NCBI RefSeq assembly: GCF_008831545.1
Contig: NZ_CP044523.1
Span: 930,001 to 994,000 of the forward strand
Source of the DNA: Halorussus halophilus
GTDB taxonomy: Archaea; Halobacteriota; Halobacteria; Halobacteriales; Haladaptataceae
Reading direction: 5' to 3'
DNA: 64,000 bases
In this document: one piece after another, positions 6,557 through 16,277 of the stretch
Layout: each line of letters begins with the position of its first letter
How positions within the stretch are numbered: the first letter of the stretch is position 1
The notes under the pieces: generated by a model
What the model saw: only the letters and a program-made list of their open reading frames with translations
Databases searched by the model: none
Told to the model about the DNA's origin: nothing
Program-made: the position numbers and the translations under genes

Positions 6557-8322
6557 AGTAGCCCTACGACGTTCTCGTCCGAGGCGGTGCCTGCGACTTC
6601 GACCCACCCTGTTCCGTTCTCTTCTCGGGCTTCGAACGGTCCGAAGGTGTAGGTCCCCGTCTCGTCCGGTGCTTCGGCGTAGTAGACCACATCCGGACTG
6701 GTCCTCGGGTCCACGTCGAAGTAGACGTACTTCCTGCCCTCGGGCGCGTCGGTGGTATCGACCATGTCTGGGGCACTGTCGCCACCGCTCGCTACGTTCC
6801 ACTCCTCGGGAATCTCGTCTCGGAGTCGCACTGACTCTTCCGCGCTCGCAGTGAGTCGAACCCGGTTCGTTTCGCCGCTGTCGAACGCCGAACCATCGTC
6901 TCGGCGCTGACCCGACACCGAGAGAGACTCTGCTTCCGCGTCACCGGGATTCGGTTGCGTCGGTTCGCCGTCCTCCTTGACGATGGTGAATTCGTCTACG
7001 ACCGTGCCGTCGATGGCGACGTACTCCCCGCGGATTCGCTCGTCGGTCACGTCCAACTGCACCGCGCCGTAGTGGTCGCTGTCGCGGAAGGCAGTCCACT
7101 CGGGTGGTTCGTTGTGCTGGAAGCCGTAGTGGCCCGACCCGCCGGTTCCGTTGACGACGTACGTCGTGCCGGTCTCTGCGACCGCCTCTCCCCGAATCGG
7201 CTTCGAGCGCTCGTAGGAGTGGTTGTGGCCCGCCAACACGAGGTCCACGTCGTACTCGTCGAAGTACGGTCCCCAGAGGTCCCGCAGGTCCTGGCGAGCG
7301 TCGTGGTCGCCGTCGGTCCAGAAACCGCTGTGCATGTAGACGACTATCCACTTCACCGAGTCGTCTGCGTCGGCTTCCTTAAGCGTCTCTTCGACGTACT
7401 CGCGCTGGCGCTCGTTGTAGAAGTACGACGCTTCGGTCCGACAGCGGGTGTCCTGCAGTGGGATGAACTCTTCGCCGCGAGCGTAGTCCCCACAAGCGTC
7501 CGCAGAGGTGTTCAGACCGACGAACAGTGTGTTTCCGTACTGGAAGTCGTACCACCGTTGTTTGGAGGTGAGGTTCGGGAGACCAGGGTCGTCGAACGGC
7601 ATCAGTTCGTTCAGGCGGGCGTCGTACTGGACGAACCCCTGTCCGGGTTCCTTCTCGTGGTTGCCCGGCACCGTGAGGAACTGATTGCTCGCGTAGAACT
7701 CCTCGAACGACTCGAAGTACTCGTCCCACGTGAACGGGTAGCCGTTGGCGTACGCGATGTCGCCGACGCCCAGATGGAAGTCGGGGTCGAACGACGCCGC
7801 GCGGTCGAGGACTCGAACTGGATTGTCGTCGTCGGCCCGCTGGAATTCGTTGTCCGGGTCGGCGATACCGTGGTCGCCGACTGCCGTAACTCGGAGGCTC
7901 GTTTCGCTGTCTGGCGGTGCAGTCCGGAAACTGAACGTCTCGGACGTGGTGTCGCCGTGGACGACGCGATACTCATAGCTCGTGTCCGGGTCGAGTCCGG
8001 TGAGTTCCGCGGTGTACGCGTACAGCCCTTCGCCCGGTACGACGGTCTTGTCTGCGTCTGCGGTCTTCGAGAAGTCCTCGCCGTACTCCACGTGCCCGCC
8101 GAGTATCTCGTCGCCGGTCCATCCGACTCGTGCCTGCCGCTTCGGATTGGTACCGAACGAGACGTGGACGCCGGTCGGGCCGTCGAGCAGACCGTCGCTC
8201 GCCCGGCCAGTCGAAGTTGGGAAGACGGGCACGCTCCCGGCCATCGCGGCCACGCCAGCCCCCTTCAGCAGGCTTCGGCGGTCGATGTCCGGACGCTCGC
8301 CGTCGCTATTCGCGTCTCTCAT
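6553..8322 (-). CDS. Tat-exported purple acid phosphatase-like metallophosphoesterase
   Basis: 589 residues from ATG 8322, chosen because the Tat signal (IDRRSLLKGAGVAAMAG) then sits at the N-terminus and a TATA-like aaatttaa is 30 bases upstream. After the signal comes a fibronectin-like domain (VHVSFGTNPKRQARVGWTG to about residue 140). The metallophosphoesterase domain follows with its motifs in order: GDHG, GDIAYANG, PGNHE, a His in VYMHSGFW and GHNHSYER, which bind the two metals. It should hydrolyse phosphate esters outside the cell. The last 110 residues are a separate beta-rich domain of unknown role. It is coupled to the DUF7545-like gene. Confidence 0.9.
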   Translation of the reverse strand: MRDANSDGERPDIDRRSLLKGAGVAAMAGSVPVFPTSTGRASDGLLDGPTGVHVSFGTNPKRQARVGWTGDEILGGHVEYGEDFSKTADADKTVVPGEGLYAYTAELTGLDPDTSYEYRVVHGDTTSETFSFRTAPPDSETSLRVTAVGDHGIADPDNEFQRADDDNPVRVLDRAASFDPDFHLGVGDIAYANGYPFTWDEYFESFEEFYASNQFLTVPGNHEKEPGQGFVQYDARLNELMPFDDPGLPNLTSKQRWYDFQYGNTLFVGLNTSADACGDYARGEEFIPLQDTRCRTEASYFYNERQREYVEETLKEADADDSVKWIVVYMHSGFWTDGDHDARQDLRDLWGPYFDEYDVDLVLAGHNHSYERSKPIRGEAVAETGTTYVVNGTGGSGHYGFQHNEPPEWTAFRDSDHYGAVQLDVTDERIRGEYVAIDGTVVDEFTIVKEDGEPTQPNPGDAEAESLSVSGQRRDDGSAFDSGETNRVRLTASAEESVRLRDEIPEEWNVASGGDSAPDMVDTTDAPEGRKYVYFDVDPRTSPDVVYYAEAPDETGTYTFGPFEAREENGTGWVEVAGTASDENVVGLL

Positions 8323-8344
8323 GGTCCAACTCAGGGGGCGCACT

Positions 8345-8380
8345 CGGGTTAAATTTCTTGGCCGGAGCGTAGAATATAGT
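8345..8380 (-). promoter_or_regulatory. Promoter of the phosphatase gene
   Basis: On the minus strand a TATA-like aaatttaac is centred about 30 bases before ATG 8322, and a second one, ctatattc, lies at about 8371-8378. The first fits a leaderless transcript. Confidence 0.4.
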
Positions 8381-8422
8381 GGCCCGTCGTTCAGACCGAA
8401 TCCGTCCCGAGTATGCAACAGT

Positions 8423-8926
8423 CTACGCCGAACTCGCCCCGCGCCGCTCGTCCCGAATCGCCCGAAGTACGTCCTGTCGAGCGACGATACCGACGAGTTC
8501 GCCGTCCTCCACGACCGGCAAGCGATTGATGTCGCGCTCGTCTTCGACCAGCAGGTCGAGGATGCGGTCGATGTCGGTGTCGGGCGTCACCGTCACCACG
8601 TCCTCGCTCATGATGGTGCTGACCGGTTTTCCGGCGTGTTTCAACAGGTCGAGTTCGGTGTCGAGTTCGTCCCACGACAGGTCGATGGCGTACTCCAGCG
8701 ATTCGAGGAACGGCGGGAAGCCGATGGGAATCCACAGCGTCCGGTCGCTCGGTTGAAACAGATGCACGAGGTCGTGTTGCGTGACGACGCCGACGACTTC
8801 GCCGTCGTCGTCCACGACTGGATAGCCGTTGAAGTCCGCGCGAGCGAGGCGGGTTAGTACTTCGCTAATTTCGTCGTCGGGATGAACCGTCTCGACGTCC
8901 GTCGTCATCAAGTCGCGGGCGTGCAT
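8423..8926 (-). CDS. Tandem CBS-domain protein
   Basis: 167 residues from ATG 8926 (MHARDLMTTDVETVHPDDEI). The frame continues upstream, but no family member has such an extension. Two CBS motifs are clear: residues about 3-60 (MTTDVETVHPDDEISEVLTRL...GYPVVDDDGEVVGVVTQHDL) and about 102-160 (IMSEDVVTVTPDTDIDRILDLL...RLPVVEDGELVGIVARQDVLRAI). Paired CBS modules bind adenine nucleotides and regulate partner enzymes or transporters. The insert between them (DRTLWIPIGFPPFLESLEYAIDL) is typical of archaeal stand-alone CBS proteins. The partner is not identifiable from the neighbours. Confidence 0.9.
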   Translation of the reverse strand: MHARDLMTTDVETVHPDDEISEVLTRLARADFNGYPVVDDDGEVVGVVTQHDLVHLFQPSDRTLWIPIGFPPFLESLEYAIDLSWDELDTELDLLKHAGKPVSTIMSEDVVTVTPDTDIDRILDLLVEDERDINRLPVVEDGELVGIVARQDVLRAIRDERRGASSA

Positions 8927-9119
8927 ACCTGATAGAAGGCAGTCACACGTTGTATGGTTTCCGGCGAGACAGTTCGTGCGAACGTTCGAATACCGGGACG
9001 CAACCAACTGCTTCCGTGTCGTCGTATTTGCCCGTCGCGTTGGTCTTGCTTCTGCCGTTCGTGAGTCACCACTGGCTATCCAGCCAACCTTTACCCCCGC
9101 AGATAACCTACCCGAAGAC

Positions 9120-9215
9120 ATGGGGGAACAGTACGTCTGCGAAGCCTGTGGAAAGGAGTTCGACAGCGAGCGGGAGCTACGGGACCATGTCTACGCCGTG
9201 GGACTGGTCGAGTAA
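9120..9215 (+). CDS. Single C2H2 zinc-finger mini-protein
   Basis: 31 residues: MGEQYVCEACGKEFDSEREL and then RDHVYAVGLVE. The CxxC pair and the single His give most of a C2H2-type finger, but only one His is present, so the fourth ligand is uncertain. Very similar mini-proteins with a CEVCGxxF...LxxHVxxVGLV pattern are common in haloarchaea. A TATA-like cctttaccc lies about 30 bases upstream of ATG 9120. It may act by binding nucleic acid or protein. The target is unknown. Confidence 0.7.
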   Translation: MGEQYVCEACGKEFDSERELRDHVYAVGLVE

Positions 9216-9254
9216 GCCACCGCCCGGAGACCGGCCCGACCTACCAGAGCCACC

Positions 9255-9890
9255 TCAGTCGCTGGCGTGACGGTCGCGCCGCGACGGCGGTGGAATCTGC
9301 GCTTGGCTCGACCTCGGATTGGTCGGCAACAGACATCGGTCGCGTTCGTGGTTGACGTGCGCGTACTCGCTTGGCGTGTTCGCCAGCGAGTGCGCCGGGT
9401 TGACGTCGCTGTCCAGTACAGCGGCGCGTAGTTCACCGAACCCACAGATTCGCGCCCGGATGCCTCGCCAGTGGTGGCGCGTCGGCCGCGGGACCGACAG
9501 CTTCCGCGGCGGTTTGTGGTCGGAACGTCGGGTCGCCAGCGCCGCGCTGTTGACGTTCGCCGCGAGGTCGTCGTGGTCTACCAGCACGCCGACGCGCGCG
9601 TCGGCAGGTGCGCGAGCAGCCAGTACGTCCAGTCCGAGGTGGAGCGCCCGGTACTCGGCGATGTTGTTGTCGCCGACGCTGTCGTCTGGTATTGCCAACC
9701 GTGCGACTCGCTCGCCGTCCCGCGTCTCGATGATGACGCCGAGACCGCCGCCGCCACTCTCTAAGCTGTAAGAGCCGTCTGTGGCGACGTAGAAGTCTCG
9801 GTGATGGGTGCGCGGCGGATGAGCGATGTGGGGCGTCGGTGATTCGTCGAACAGTGCCCGGAGTTGGGAGGGACGGCCGTGAACGGCCAT
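9255..9890 (-). CDS. RNase H-like protein
   Basis: 211 residues. The RNase H fold shows in FYVATDGSYSLESGGGGLGVII (first catalytic Asp), DNNIAEYRALHLGLDVL (catalytic Glu), VLVDHDDLAANVN (second Asp) and a C-terminal NPAHSLAN with another acidic position just before it (DSDVNP). The family cleaves RNA in RNA-DNA hybrids. Haloarchaeal members help remove primers and hybrids. The tail (NPRSSQAQIPPPSRRDRHASD) is basic and disordered. A TATA-like sequence (ataagtttaag) about 27 bases before ATG 9890 supports the start. It shares a divergent promoter region with the oligopeptide operon. Confidence 0.8.
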   Translation of the reverse strand: MAVHGRPSQLRALFDESPTPHIAHPPRTHHRDFYVATDGSYSLESGGGGLGVIIETRDGERVARLAIPDDSVGDNNIAEYRALHLGLDVLAARAPADARVGVLVDHDDLAANVNSAALATRRSDHKPPRKLSVPRPTRHHWRGIRARICGFGELRAAVLDSDVNPAHSLANTPSEYAHVNHERDRCLLPTNPRSSQAQIPPPSRRDRHASD

Positions 9891-9911
9891 ATTTCGCGTA
9901 TCGATTTACTC

Positions 9912-10012
9912 CAACTTAAACTTATGGCCAATATCTGCCACATAGGGGTACGAGCTATAGAACCGCCGATAGGACGGGCGAATAGTGTGACACACCCCAG
10001 CATATTTATGTG
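9912..10012. promoter_or_regulatory. Divergent promoter region (RNase H-like gene and Opp/Dpp operon)
   Basis: Minus-strand TATA ataagtttaag at about 9912-9922 serves the RNase H-like gene. Plus-strand TATA atatttatg at about 10001-10009 is 27 bases before ATG 10034, as expected for a leaderless operon transcript. Confidence 0.55.
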
Positions 10013-10033
10013 CGAATAGGCGTTGTAACGGGT

Positions 10034-11668
10034 ATGGCGCAAGACGAAAGCGCGTCCCGACGAACGTTCTTGAAAACTGCTGGCGCGGCTGCGGCAACCG
10101 CGTCTGTCGCCGGGTGTACCGGCGGCGGTGGACAGGATACGAGTACTACGACGAGTGGGTCCGACACGACTACGGACTCCGGGACAGGAACGACGGAAAG
10201 TGGCGGCGAAAACATGGGTGACTTCCCGGTCACGATTACGCAGGGTCAGATGCCCTCCACGCTGGACCCGCAGAACCACCGGGAGACGCCGACGGACAAC
10301 GTGGTCCTTCACGCCTACGAAGGGCTACTCGCCCGCGACCGCAAAGGCAAAGCGCAGGCCGAACTGGCCACGGAGTGGGAGCGCACGAGCGACGGCGTCG
10401 TCAAGTTCCAACTCCGCGAAGGAGTCACGTTCCACAGTGGCAACGACCTCACGCCGGAGGACGTGGCGTTCAGCATCAACCGCATCGTGAAAGAGGACGT
10501 GAGCATCGCCAGTCCGCAGTCCGACCAGCTATCGGGCGTGACTGGAGCGTCCGTCGTAGACGGCGAGCGGGCCGTCGAAGTGCAGTCCGACGGCCTGAAC
10601 CCTATCGTGTTCTCGCTGTTCGCGACGTACTGCGACATCATGGAGAAGCAGTGGGTACAGGACCGGAGCAAGTCGGAGGTCGCGAAGGACATGAACGGAA
10701 CCGGACCGTTCAAACTCGAAAACTATCAGGAGAACGTTCAGGTCCGACTGTCGCGTAACGAGGACTACTGGCGAGAGCCGGCAGCCGTCTCGACGCTGAC
10801 GTTCCGCGCGGCCAAAGAGTCGAGTACTCGCGTGAACCAGTTGCTCGAAGGCGAGACGGACGTCATCGTTAACGTCCCGCCGCAGGAAATCGGCCGCGTC
10901 AAGGGGTCCGGGTCGGCGCGCATCGCGGCGGTGCCGAGTACCCGAATCATCTACAACGCGATGCGGTACGACGCAGAGCCGTTCTCCAGTCCGAAGTTCC
11001 GGCAGGCGATGAACTACGCCATCGACCTGAACAGCATCCTCGAAAACATCCTCTCTGGGTTCGGCGACGCGACCGGGCAACCGACGCTCGAAGGGTTCAC
11101 GGGCTACAACTCGAACGTCAGTGCCTACGCGGCGAACAAGTCCAGAGCGGAGACGCTCGTCGAAGAGAGCGGCCACGCTGGCGTGTCCATCACGCTCCAC
11201 ACGCCGGTCGGTCGGTACCTCAAGGACGTGGAAATCGCACAGGCAGTGTCGAACCAGATCAACCAGTTGAGCAACGTCAGCTGTTCGGTCAAACAGCGCG
11301 ACTTCGGTGCGCTCGCCGGGCAACTGACGGACGGCAACTTAGAGACCAGTCCGAAGTTCTACCTCATCGGTTGGGGTAACGCGACGTTCGACGCGAGCCA
11401 GACCATCATCCCGCTCCTGACGACCGATGGCGCACTCACGTCCTACAGCAACGAGAACGTGGACAGCACCATACAGGAGGCACAGAACACTGGCAACGCC
11501 GACCAGCGTTCGAGTCTGCTCCAACAGACGAACAAGACGCTCCACGACGAGGCACCGTGGATATTCCTCAATCGTCAGTACAGCGTCTACGGCGTCAGTC
11601 AAAGCGTCGCGTGGCAAGCGCGCCGCGACGAGCGCATCGACGCCTACGCGATGGAACCAAAGCAGTAA
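10034..11668 (+). CDS. Oligopeptide/dipeptide-type ABC transporter substrate-binding lipoprotein
   Basis: 544 residues from ATG 10034, supported by the TATA 27 bases upstream. A Tat signal with lipobox (RRTFLKTAGAAAATASVAGC) gives an outward-facing lipoprotein, followed by a Thr/Ser/Gly-rich tether. The remainder is a family 5 solute-binding protein: LDPQNHRETPTDNVVLHAYEGLLARD near the start, the GTGPFKLENY motif at about 220 and NYAIDLNSI in the second lobe. It binds peptides, nickel or another solute and feeds the two permeases that follow. It is the first gene of a five-gene operon. The exact ligand is unknown. Confidence 0.93.
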   Translation: MAQDESASRRTFLKTAGAAAATASVAGCTGGGGQDTSTTTSGSDTTTDSGTGTTESGGENMGDFPVTITQGQMPSTLDPQNHRETPTDNVVLHAYEGLLARDRKGKAQAELATEWERTSDGVVKFQLREGVTFHSGNDLTPEDVAFSINRIVKEDVSIASPQSDQLSGVTGASVVDGERAVEVQSDGLNPIVFSLFATYCDIMEKQWVQDRSKSEVAKDMNGTGPFKLENYQENVQVRLSRNEDYWREPAAVSTLTFRAAKESSTRVNQLLEGETDVIVNVPPQEIGRVKGSGSARIAAVPSTRIIYNAMRYDAEPFSSPKFRQAMNYAIDLNSILENILSGFGDATGQPTLEGFTGYNSNVSAYAANKSRAETLVEESGHAGVSITLHTPVGRYLKDVEIAQAVSNQINQLSNVSCSVKQRDFGALAGQLTDGNLETSPKFYLIGWGNATFDASQTIIPLLTTDGALTSYSNENVDSTIQEAQNTGNADQRSSLLQQTNKTLHDEAPWIFLNRQYSVYGVSQSVAWQARRDERIDAYAMEPKQ

Positions 11669-11717
11669 CTCCACTACTCCGATTTATGACTCCCTTGCCA
11701 CGATGGGGTGACGTTTG

Positions 11718-12704
11718 ATGTCGATGGGACGGTTCCTTCTGAAGCGCACACTGCAAGGTATCTTCGTCATCTGGGGCGTCGTGACCGCGGTGTTTCTCCT
11801 GCGGTTCATCACGCCGGGCAGTCCGATAACGTTCGTCGCGCCGTTGGACGCCAGCCAAGAGCTACGACAGCAAATCGCCCGCGAACTCGGGTTGAACAAG
11901 CCGTTTTACGTCCAGTACCTCGACTACCTGTTCAACCTCTTGCAGGGCGACATGGGCTACTCGTACATCTCGGGCACCGAGGCGAGCAACCTCATCTTCG
12001 CCCGCCTGCCCGCGACACTTGAACTCGCCGTCGCGGCGAGCATCGTCGCGGTCGTCCTGTCGATTCCGCTCGGCGTCATCAGCGCGACGCGCCGACACGA
12101 ACCGGCCGACTACGCGGCCACGTCGTTCTCGCTGGTCGGCATCAGCACGCCGAACTTCTGGCTCGGCATCATGCTGGTGTTGCTGTTGTCGGTGCAGTTC
12201 GGCTTCTTCCCGACGAGTCGGCGCGGTATCGGTCTCGGGCCTGCACTCGGGATGCTCGTGACCCAAGCGAAGATTTCCGGACTGACCACGTGGTTGTCCC
12301 ACATCACACTCCCGGCGATTACGCTCGGGACGTACTTCACCGCGCTCATCACGCGTCTGACTCGGAGCGGGATGTTGGACGAGTTAGGCAAACCCTACGT
12401 CCGCGCCTCGCGGGCGAAGGGACTGCCTGAAACGCTCGTTCGATACAAGCACGCGCTCCGAAACACGCTGATTCCGGTCGTGACGGTGCTGGGCCTCCAG
12501 TTGGGGACGCTCATCGGTGGTGCGGTCATCACCGAGGCCGTCTTCGCGTGGCCCGGACTCGGCACCCTGCTCATCAACGCCATCAACGCGCGCGACTGGC
12601 CGTTGATTCAGGGGTCGCTCATCGTCATCGGGGCCGGGTTCGTCATCATCAACATCTTCGTGGACGCGCTGTACGCGCGACTCAACCCGCAGGTGGTTCA
12701 CTGA
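11718..12704 (+). CDS. ABC transporter permease, DppB/OppB type
   Basis: 328 residues from ATG 11718 (MSMGRFLLKRTLQGIFVIWG). Six membrane helices, a large external loop after the first helix, and the EAA loop (RASRAKGLPETLVRYKHALRNTLIPVVT, about 217-245), which contacts the ATPases, identify a BPD-type inner-membrane component. The RFITPGSP segment after helix 1 is typical of the DppB branch. It lies 49 bases after the binding-protein gene and pairs with the next gene product to form the channel. Confidence 0.93.
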   Translation: MSMGRFLLKRTLQGIFVIWGVVTAVFLLRFITPGSPITFVAPLDASQELRQQIARELGLNKPFYVQYLDYLFNLLQGDMGYSYISGTEASNLIFARLPATLELAVAASIVAVVLSIPLGVISATRRHEPADYAATSFSLVGISTPNFWLGIMLVLLLSVQFGFFPTSRRGIGLGPALGMLVTQAKISGLTTWLSHITLPAITLGTYFTALITRLTRSGMLDELGKPYVRASRAKGLPETLVRYKHALRNTLIPVVTVLGLQLGTLIGGAVITEAVFAWPGLGTLLINAINARDWPLIQGSLIVIGAGFVIINIFVDALYARLNPQVVH

Positions 12705-12705
12705 T

Positions 12706-12711
12706 GGAGGT
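12706..12711 (+). promoter_or_regulatory. Ribosome binding site of the DppC gene
   Basis: GGAGGT lies 9 bases before ATG 12721, just after the DppB stop codon, which shows that internal operon genes use Shine-Dalgarno initiation. Confidence 0.6.
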
Positions 12712-12720
12712 AGTTTACTG

Positions 12721-13791
12721 ATGGCTGGTCCGATAGAGAAGTTCGGCGACCTCGTCTGGGGCGCACTCAGTCGCGGGATTTCGCCGCGAACGCTGCGGAA
12801 TCTCAAGAAAGAACTCCGCCAGAGCGCGCTCGCGAAGACGGGCATCGTCATCGTCGTCCTCATCGTACTGGTGGCGATATTCGCGCCGCTGGTCGCACCG
12901 CACAACCCGACGAACCAGAACTTAGACGACGCGCAACTCCCACCGCTTGGGTTCAGCAAGACGACAGAGAAGACGAGTTCGGAGATGGTCAACGGGTCGG
13001 TCGAAGTCGTCAACGAGACAGTCGTCATCAACGCGACCGCAGAGTACCCACTCGGAACCGACGCACTCGGCCGCGACATGCTTTCGCGGGTCATCTACGG
13101 CGCGCGAACGTCACTACTCGTTGGCCTGTTCGGCACCCTCATCGCCGCGTTAGTGGGGGTGACGATTGGCCTGTCTGCAGGCTACTACGGCGGCAAAGTG
13201 GACGACGCGCTGATGCGGTCGGCAGACATCATGCTGGCGTTCCCGTCGCTGGTGTTGGCCGTCGCGTTGGTCGGCCTGTTCGGTAGGGCGGTCGTCTGGT
13301 TACCGGACCCGCTCGTAATAGCGGGGGTGACCCCGAATATGCCCGCGAGGTTCGCCCTGCCGGGGACGGTCATCCTCGTGGTCGGCCTCGTGAACTGGGT
13401 GTGGTTCGCCCGCGTCGCTCGCGGCGAAGCACTCTCCGTGGAGAGCGAGGAGTACGTCAAGGCCGCACGTTCGGTGGGCGCTGGCGACGGATTCATCCTT
13501 CGCAAGCACATCCTGCCGAACAGCGTGACGCCAATCCTCGTGCTCGCGACCATCCAAATCGCGGCCATCATCCTGCTGGAGAGCGCGCTGTCGTTCCTCG
13601 GGTTCTCGGGAACGAGCCTCTCGTGGGGCTTCGACATCGCGCAGGGCCGCGACTATCTGGCGTCGTCGTGGTGGATTTCGACGGTGCCAGGCATCGCAAT
13701 CGTACTGACGGTCATCGGCATCAACCTCGTCGGTGACTGGCTGAGAGACGCCTTGGACCCCGGCATCGAGGGCGAAGGAGGTGGCGTCTGA
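12721..13791 (+). CDS. ABC transporter permease, DppC/OppC type
   Basis: 356 residues. The cytoplasmic N-terminus is longer than usual (about 40 residues before the first helix at 41-60, TGIVIVVLIVLVAIFAPLVAPH). The DppC hallmark EYPLGTDALGRDMLSRVIYGAR and the EAA loop VESEEYVKAARSVGAGDGFILRKHILPN are present, and the end LGDWLRDALDP (here VGDWLRDALDPGIEGEG) is canonical. A 45-residue insertion in the first periplasmic loop (SKTTEKTSSEMVNGSVEVVN) is rich in Asn-x-Thr/Ser sequons. With the upstream permease it forms the translocation pore. Its stop codon overlaps the start of the next gene by one base. Confidence 0.93.
   Translation: MAGPIEKFGDLVWGALSRGISPRTLRNLKKELRQSALAKTGIVIVVLIVLVAIFAPLVAPHNPTNQNLDDAQLPPLGFSKTTEKTSSEMVNGSVEVVNETVVINATAEYPLGTDALGRDMLSRVIYGARTSLLVGLFGTLIAALVGVTIGLSAGYYGGKVDDALMRSADIMLAFPSLVLAVALVGLFGRAVVWLPDPLVIAGVTPNMPARFALPGTVILVVGLVNWVWFARVARGEALSVESEEYVKAARSVGAGDGFILRKHILPNSVTPILVLATIQIAAIILLESALSFLGFSGTSLSWGFDIAQGRDYLASSWWISTVPGIAIVLTVIGINLVGDWLRDALDPGIEGEGGGV
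13777..13783 (+). promoter_or_regulatory. Ribosome binding site of the DppD gene
   Basis: GGAGGTG within the end of the DppC gene lies 7 bases before ATG 13791, supporting coupled translation. Confidence 0.6.
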
Positions 13792-15047
13792 TGGCGGAAG
13801 ACCTCCTCCGCGTTCGGGACCTCTCGACCCGCTTCTTCACCGAAGAAGGGCAGGTCAACGCCGTCGAACAGGTCAGTTTCGACGTGCGCGACGGCGAGGT
13901 GTTCGGCATCGTCGGCGAGTCGGGGTCCGGCAAGAGCGTCACCGCGCTCTCTGTCATCGACCTCGTGGAGTCGCCCGGACGGGTGACGAACGGCGAAGTC
14001 TGGTATCGAAACTCGGACCTCGCCGAAGAACTGCGCGGCGACACGCCCGACGCAGTCGATGGCGACTTCGTGGACGTGCGGCGCGCTCCCGAGAACGTCC
14101 GTCGAGCGCTTCGCGGACCGTCGTTCAGCACCATCTTCCAAGACCCGATGAGCAGTCTAAATCCCTCGATTACCGTCGGCGAGCAAATCGCCGAGGCGGT
14201 CGAAGTCCAGCGACGAGCGCGCTCGAACCCGCGTTCGACGCGCTCGCGAACGCAGGGATTCGGACTGGCGAACTTCATCACCAGCACCGTGCTTCCGTCT
14301 CAGCAGTACGTCAGCGAAGACAGTCACGCCCGCGCAGTCGAACTGCTCGAACAGGTCGGCATTCCCGACCCCGCAGAGCGCGCCGAGGAGTATCCCCATC
14401 AGTTCTCCGGCGGGATGCTCCAGCGGGCGATGATTGCCCAAGCACTCGCTGGCGAACCGGACCTGCTCATCGCCGACGAACCGACCACTGCGCTGGACGT
14501 GACGATTCAGGCCCAGATTCTGGACCTACTCCGTGACCTCCAGGAAGAGACCGACATGAGTATCGTGATGATTACGCACAACCTCGGCGTCATCGCCCGC
14601 ATGTGCGACCGCGTCGGCGTGATGTACGCGGGAGAGGTGGTCGAGCGCGGCGAACTCGAAGACGTGTTCGACGAGTCGGTTCATCCCTACACGAAAGGAC
14701 TGTTGGGGTCGATTCCGGACCTCGAAGACCCCGCACCGCGACTGCAACCCATCGAGGGCAACGTGCCCGACCTCATCGATTCGGAGATGGAGAACCGCTG
14801 TTACTTCGCCGACCGCTGTCCGAAAGCCATGGAAGAGTGTCTACAGAAACCACCTGAGTTCGAAGTCGGCGGCGACTCCGGCGAGCACGCTGCGAAGTGT
14901 TACCTCGTGGAACACGACTACGACCCCTCGCAAGCGCTTCCGGACGATTACTTCGAGGGCGAGAGCGAGGCGCGCGAATCCGAGACAGAGCGCGTCTCGT
15001 CTACGAGCGGGGAAACGGCGAGTACAGACGGGGGTGAGCGCCGATGA
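13791..15047 (+). CDS. ABC transporter ATP-binding protein, DppD/OppD type
   Basis: 418 residues. Walker A GESGSGKS (about 43-50), Q-loop [17 protein letters not shown], signature [15 protein letters not shown] (about 205), Walker [13 protein letters not shown] and switch His in [13 protein letters not shown] are all present. The C-terminal oligopeptide-transporter extension carries Cys residues in [14 protein letters not shown], typical of DppD/OppD. There is an insertion between Q-loop and signature ([18 protein letters not shown], about 142-160) and an acidic tail, as often seen in haloarchaea. It couples ATP hydrolysis to transport on the cytoplasmic face. Confidence 0.94.
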   Translation: MAEDLLRVRDLSTRFFTEEGQVNAVEQVSFDVRDGEVFGIVGESGSGKSVTALSVIDLVESPGRVTNGEVWYRNSDLAEELRGDTPDAVDGDFVDVRRAPENVRRALRGPSFSTIFQDPMSSLNPSITVGEQIAEAVEVQRRARSNPRSTRSRTQGFGLANFITSTVLPSQQYVSEDSHARAVELLEQVGIPDPAERAEEYPHQFSGGMLQRAMIAQALAGEPDLLIADEPTTALDVTIQAQILDLLRDLQEETDMSIVMITHNLGVIARMCDRVGVMYAGEVVERGELEDVFDESVHPYTKGLLGSIPDLEDPAPRLQPIEGNVPDLIDSEMENRCYFADRCPKAMEECLQKPPEFEVGGDSGEHAAKCYLVEHDYDPSQALPDDYFEGESEARESETERVSSTSGETASTDGGERR

Positions 15048-16108
15048 CTGACCCCCTCGTTCGCGTCGAAGACCTGCACAAGTACTACTTCCAGCAGGAC
15101 GACTTGCTGGACCGAATTCTCGGCAAAGAGCCCGAAAGCGTGCAAGCAGTCGATGGCGTCAGCTTCGAGGTCGAACAGGGCGAAACCTTGGGGCTGGTCG
15201 GCGAGTCTGGGTGTGGCAAGTCCACGACCGGCGAGACGTTGCTCCGACTCCGCGACGCGACCGACGGAGAGGTCTACTTCGACGGCGAGAACGTCTTCGA
15301 GATGGACGATTTGACGCAGTTCCGAAAACGCTCGCAGGTCGTCTTCCAAGACCCGTTCTCCAGTCTCGACCCGCGAATGACGGCGGGCGAGATAATCCGC
15401 GAACCGCTCGACGTTCACGGTATCGGGACCAAAGAAGACCGGCGCGAGAAGGTCGCGGAACTGCTCGAACGGGTCGGTCTCTCGGCGGGACAAATCGACC
15501 GCTACCCCCACGAGTTCTCCGGCGGCCAGCGCCAACGCATCGGCATCGCTCGGGCCTTGGCGCTCGAACCGGACTTCATCGTCTGCGACGAACCAGTGTC
15601 GGCGCTCGACGTATCTGTGCAGGCACAAGTCCTCAATCTGCTCGAAGACCTCCAAGACGAGTTCGGCCTGACCTATCTGTTCATCGCCCACGACCTGAGC
15701 GTGGTTCGACACATCTGCGACCGCGTCGCCGTGATGTATCTGGGCGAAATCGTCGAAATCGGGCCGACTGACGAGATATTCGAGAATCCGGGCCATCCCT
15801 ACACGGAGGCCTTGCTCGAAAGCGTTCCGCGCGCGGACACCAGCGAACACGGCCGCGAGGTCGAGACGCTGTCGGGCGACGTGCCGTCGCCCCGAAACCC
15901 GCCCGCTGGCTGTCGGTTCCACACGCGCTGTCCGTACGCCCGAGAAGCGTGTCGGCAATCGGACCCGGAGCGCGTCGATGTCGAGTACGGCGGCGACGAC
16001 CACGAATCGGCCTGCTTCCGACGCATCGAGGACCACGAGTACTGGGACAGCGAGTCGCTCGAACCGGCCGAGAAGCGCGCCGAGGCGGAACGACCGGCAG
16101 ACGACTAA
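15044..16108 (+). CDS. ABC transporter ATP-binding protein, DppF/OppF type
   Basis: 354 residues. It overlaps the previous stop by 4 bases (ATGA). Walker A GESGCGKS (about 53-60), Q-loop [17 protein letters not shown], signature [15 protein letters not shown], Walker [13 protein letters not shown] and switch His in [13 protein letters not shown] are present. The C-terminal [14 protein letters not shown] motif is typical of OppF. It forms the ATPase heterodimer with the preceding gene product. It closes the five-gene operon. The next gene is 169 bases away with its own upstream region. Confidence 0.94.
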   Translation: MTDPLVRVEDLHKYYFQQDDLLDRILGKEPESVQAVDGVSFEVEQGETLGLVGESGCGKSTTGETLLRLRDATDGEVYFDGENVFEMDDLTQFRKRSQVVFQDPFSSLDPRMTAGEIIREPLDVHGIGTKEDRREKVAELLERVGLSAGQIDRYPHEFSGGQRQRIGIARALALEPDFIVCDEPVSALDVSVQAQVLNLLEDLQDEFGLTYLFIAHDLSVVRHICDRVAVMYLGEIVEIGPTDEIFENPGHPYTEALLESVPRADTSEHGREVETLSGDVPSPRNPPAGCRFHTRCPYAREACRQSDPERVDVEYGGDDHESACFRRIEDHEYWDSESLEPAEKRAEAERPADD

Positions 16109-16277
16109 CAGACGGACTTGAACTGTCCGGCACTACCCTTATCCCCTCGAATATCGTTTCCTTGGCTCCGGCGCGACGCTCAGCGTGTTCGCCCTGATGA
16201 GAGAGGGGACGATGACAATCGGGTCATTCGCGTGGCCGTACGCGGTCACACTGAGAATCTCGCACCGACTACCAACC

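Noticed and set aside
6955-8352. Long plus-strand frame opposite the phosphatase gene
   Set aside because: It is a shadow. The minus strand has all metallophosphoesterase motifs, a Tat signal and a promoter.
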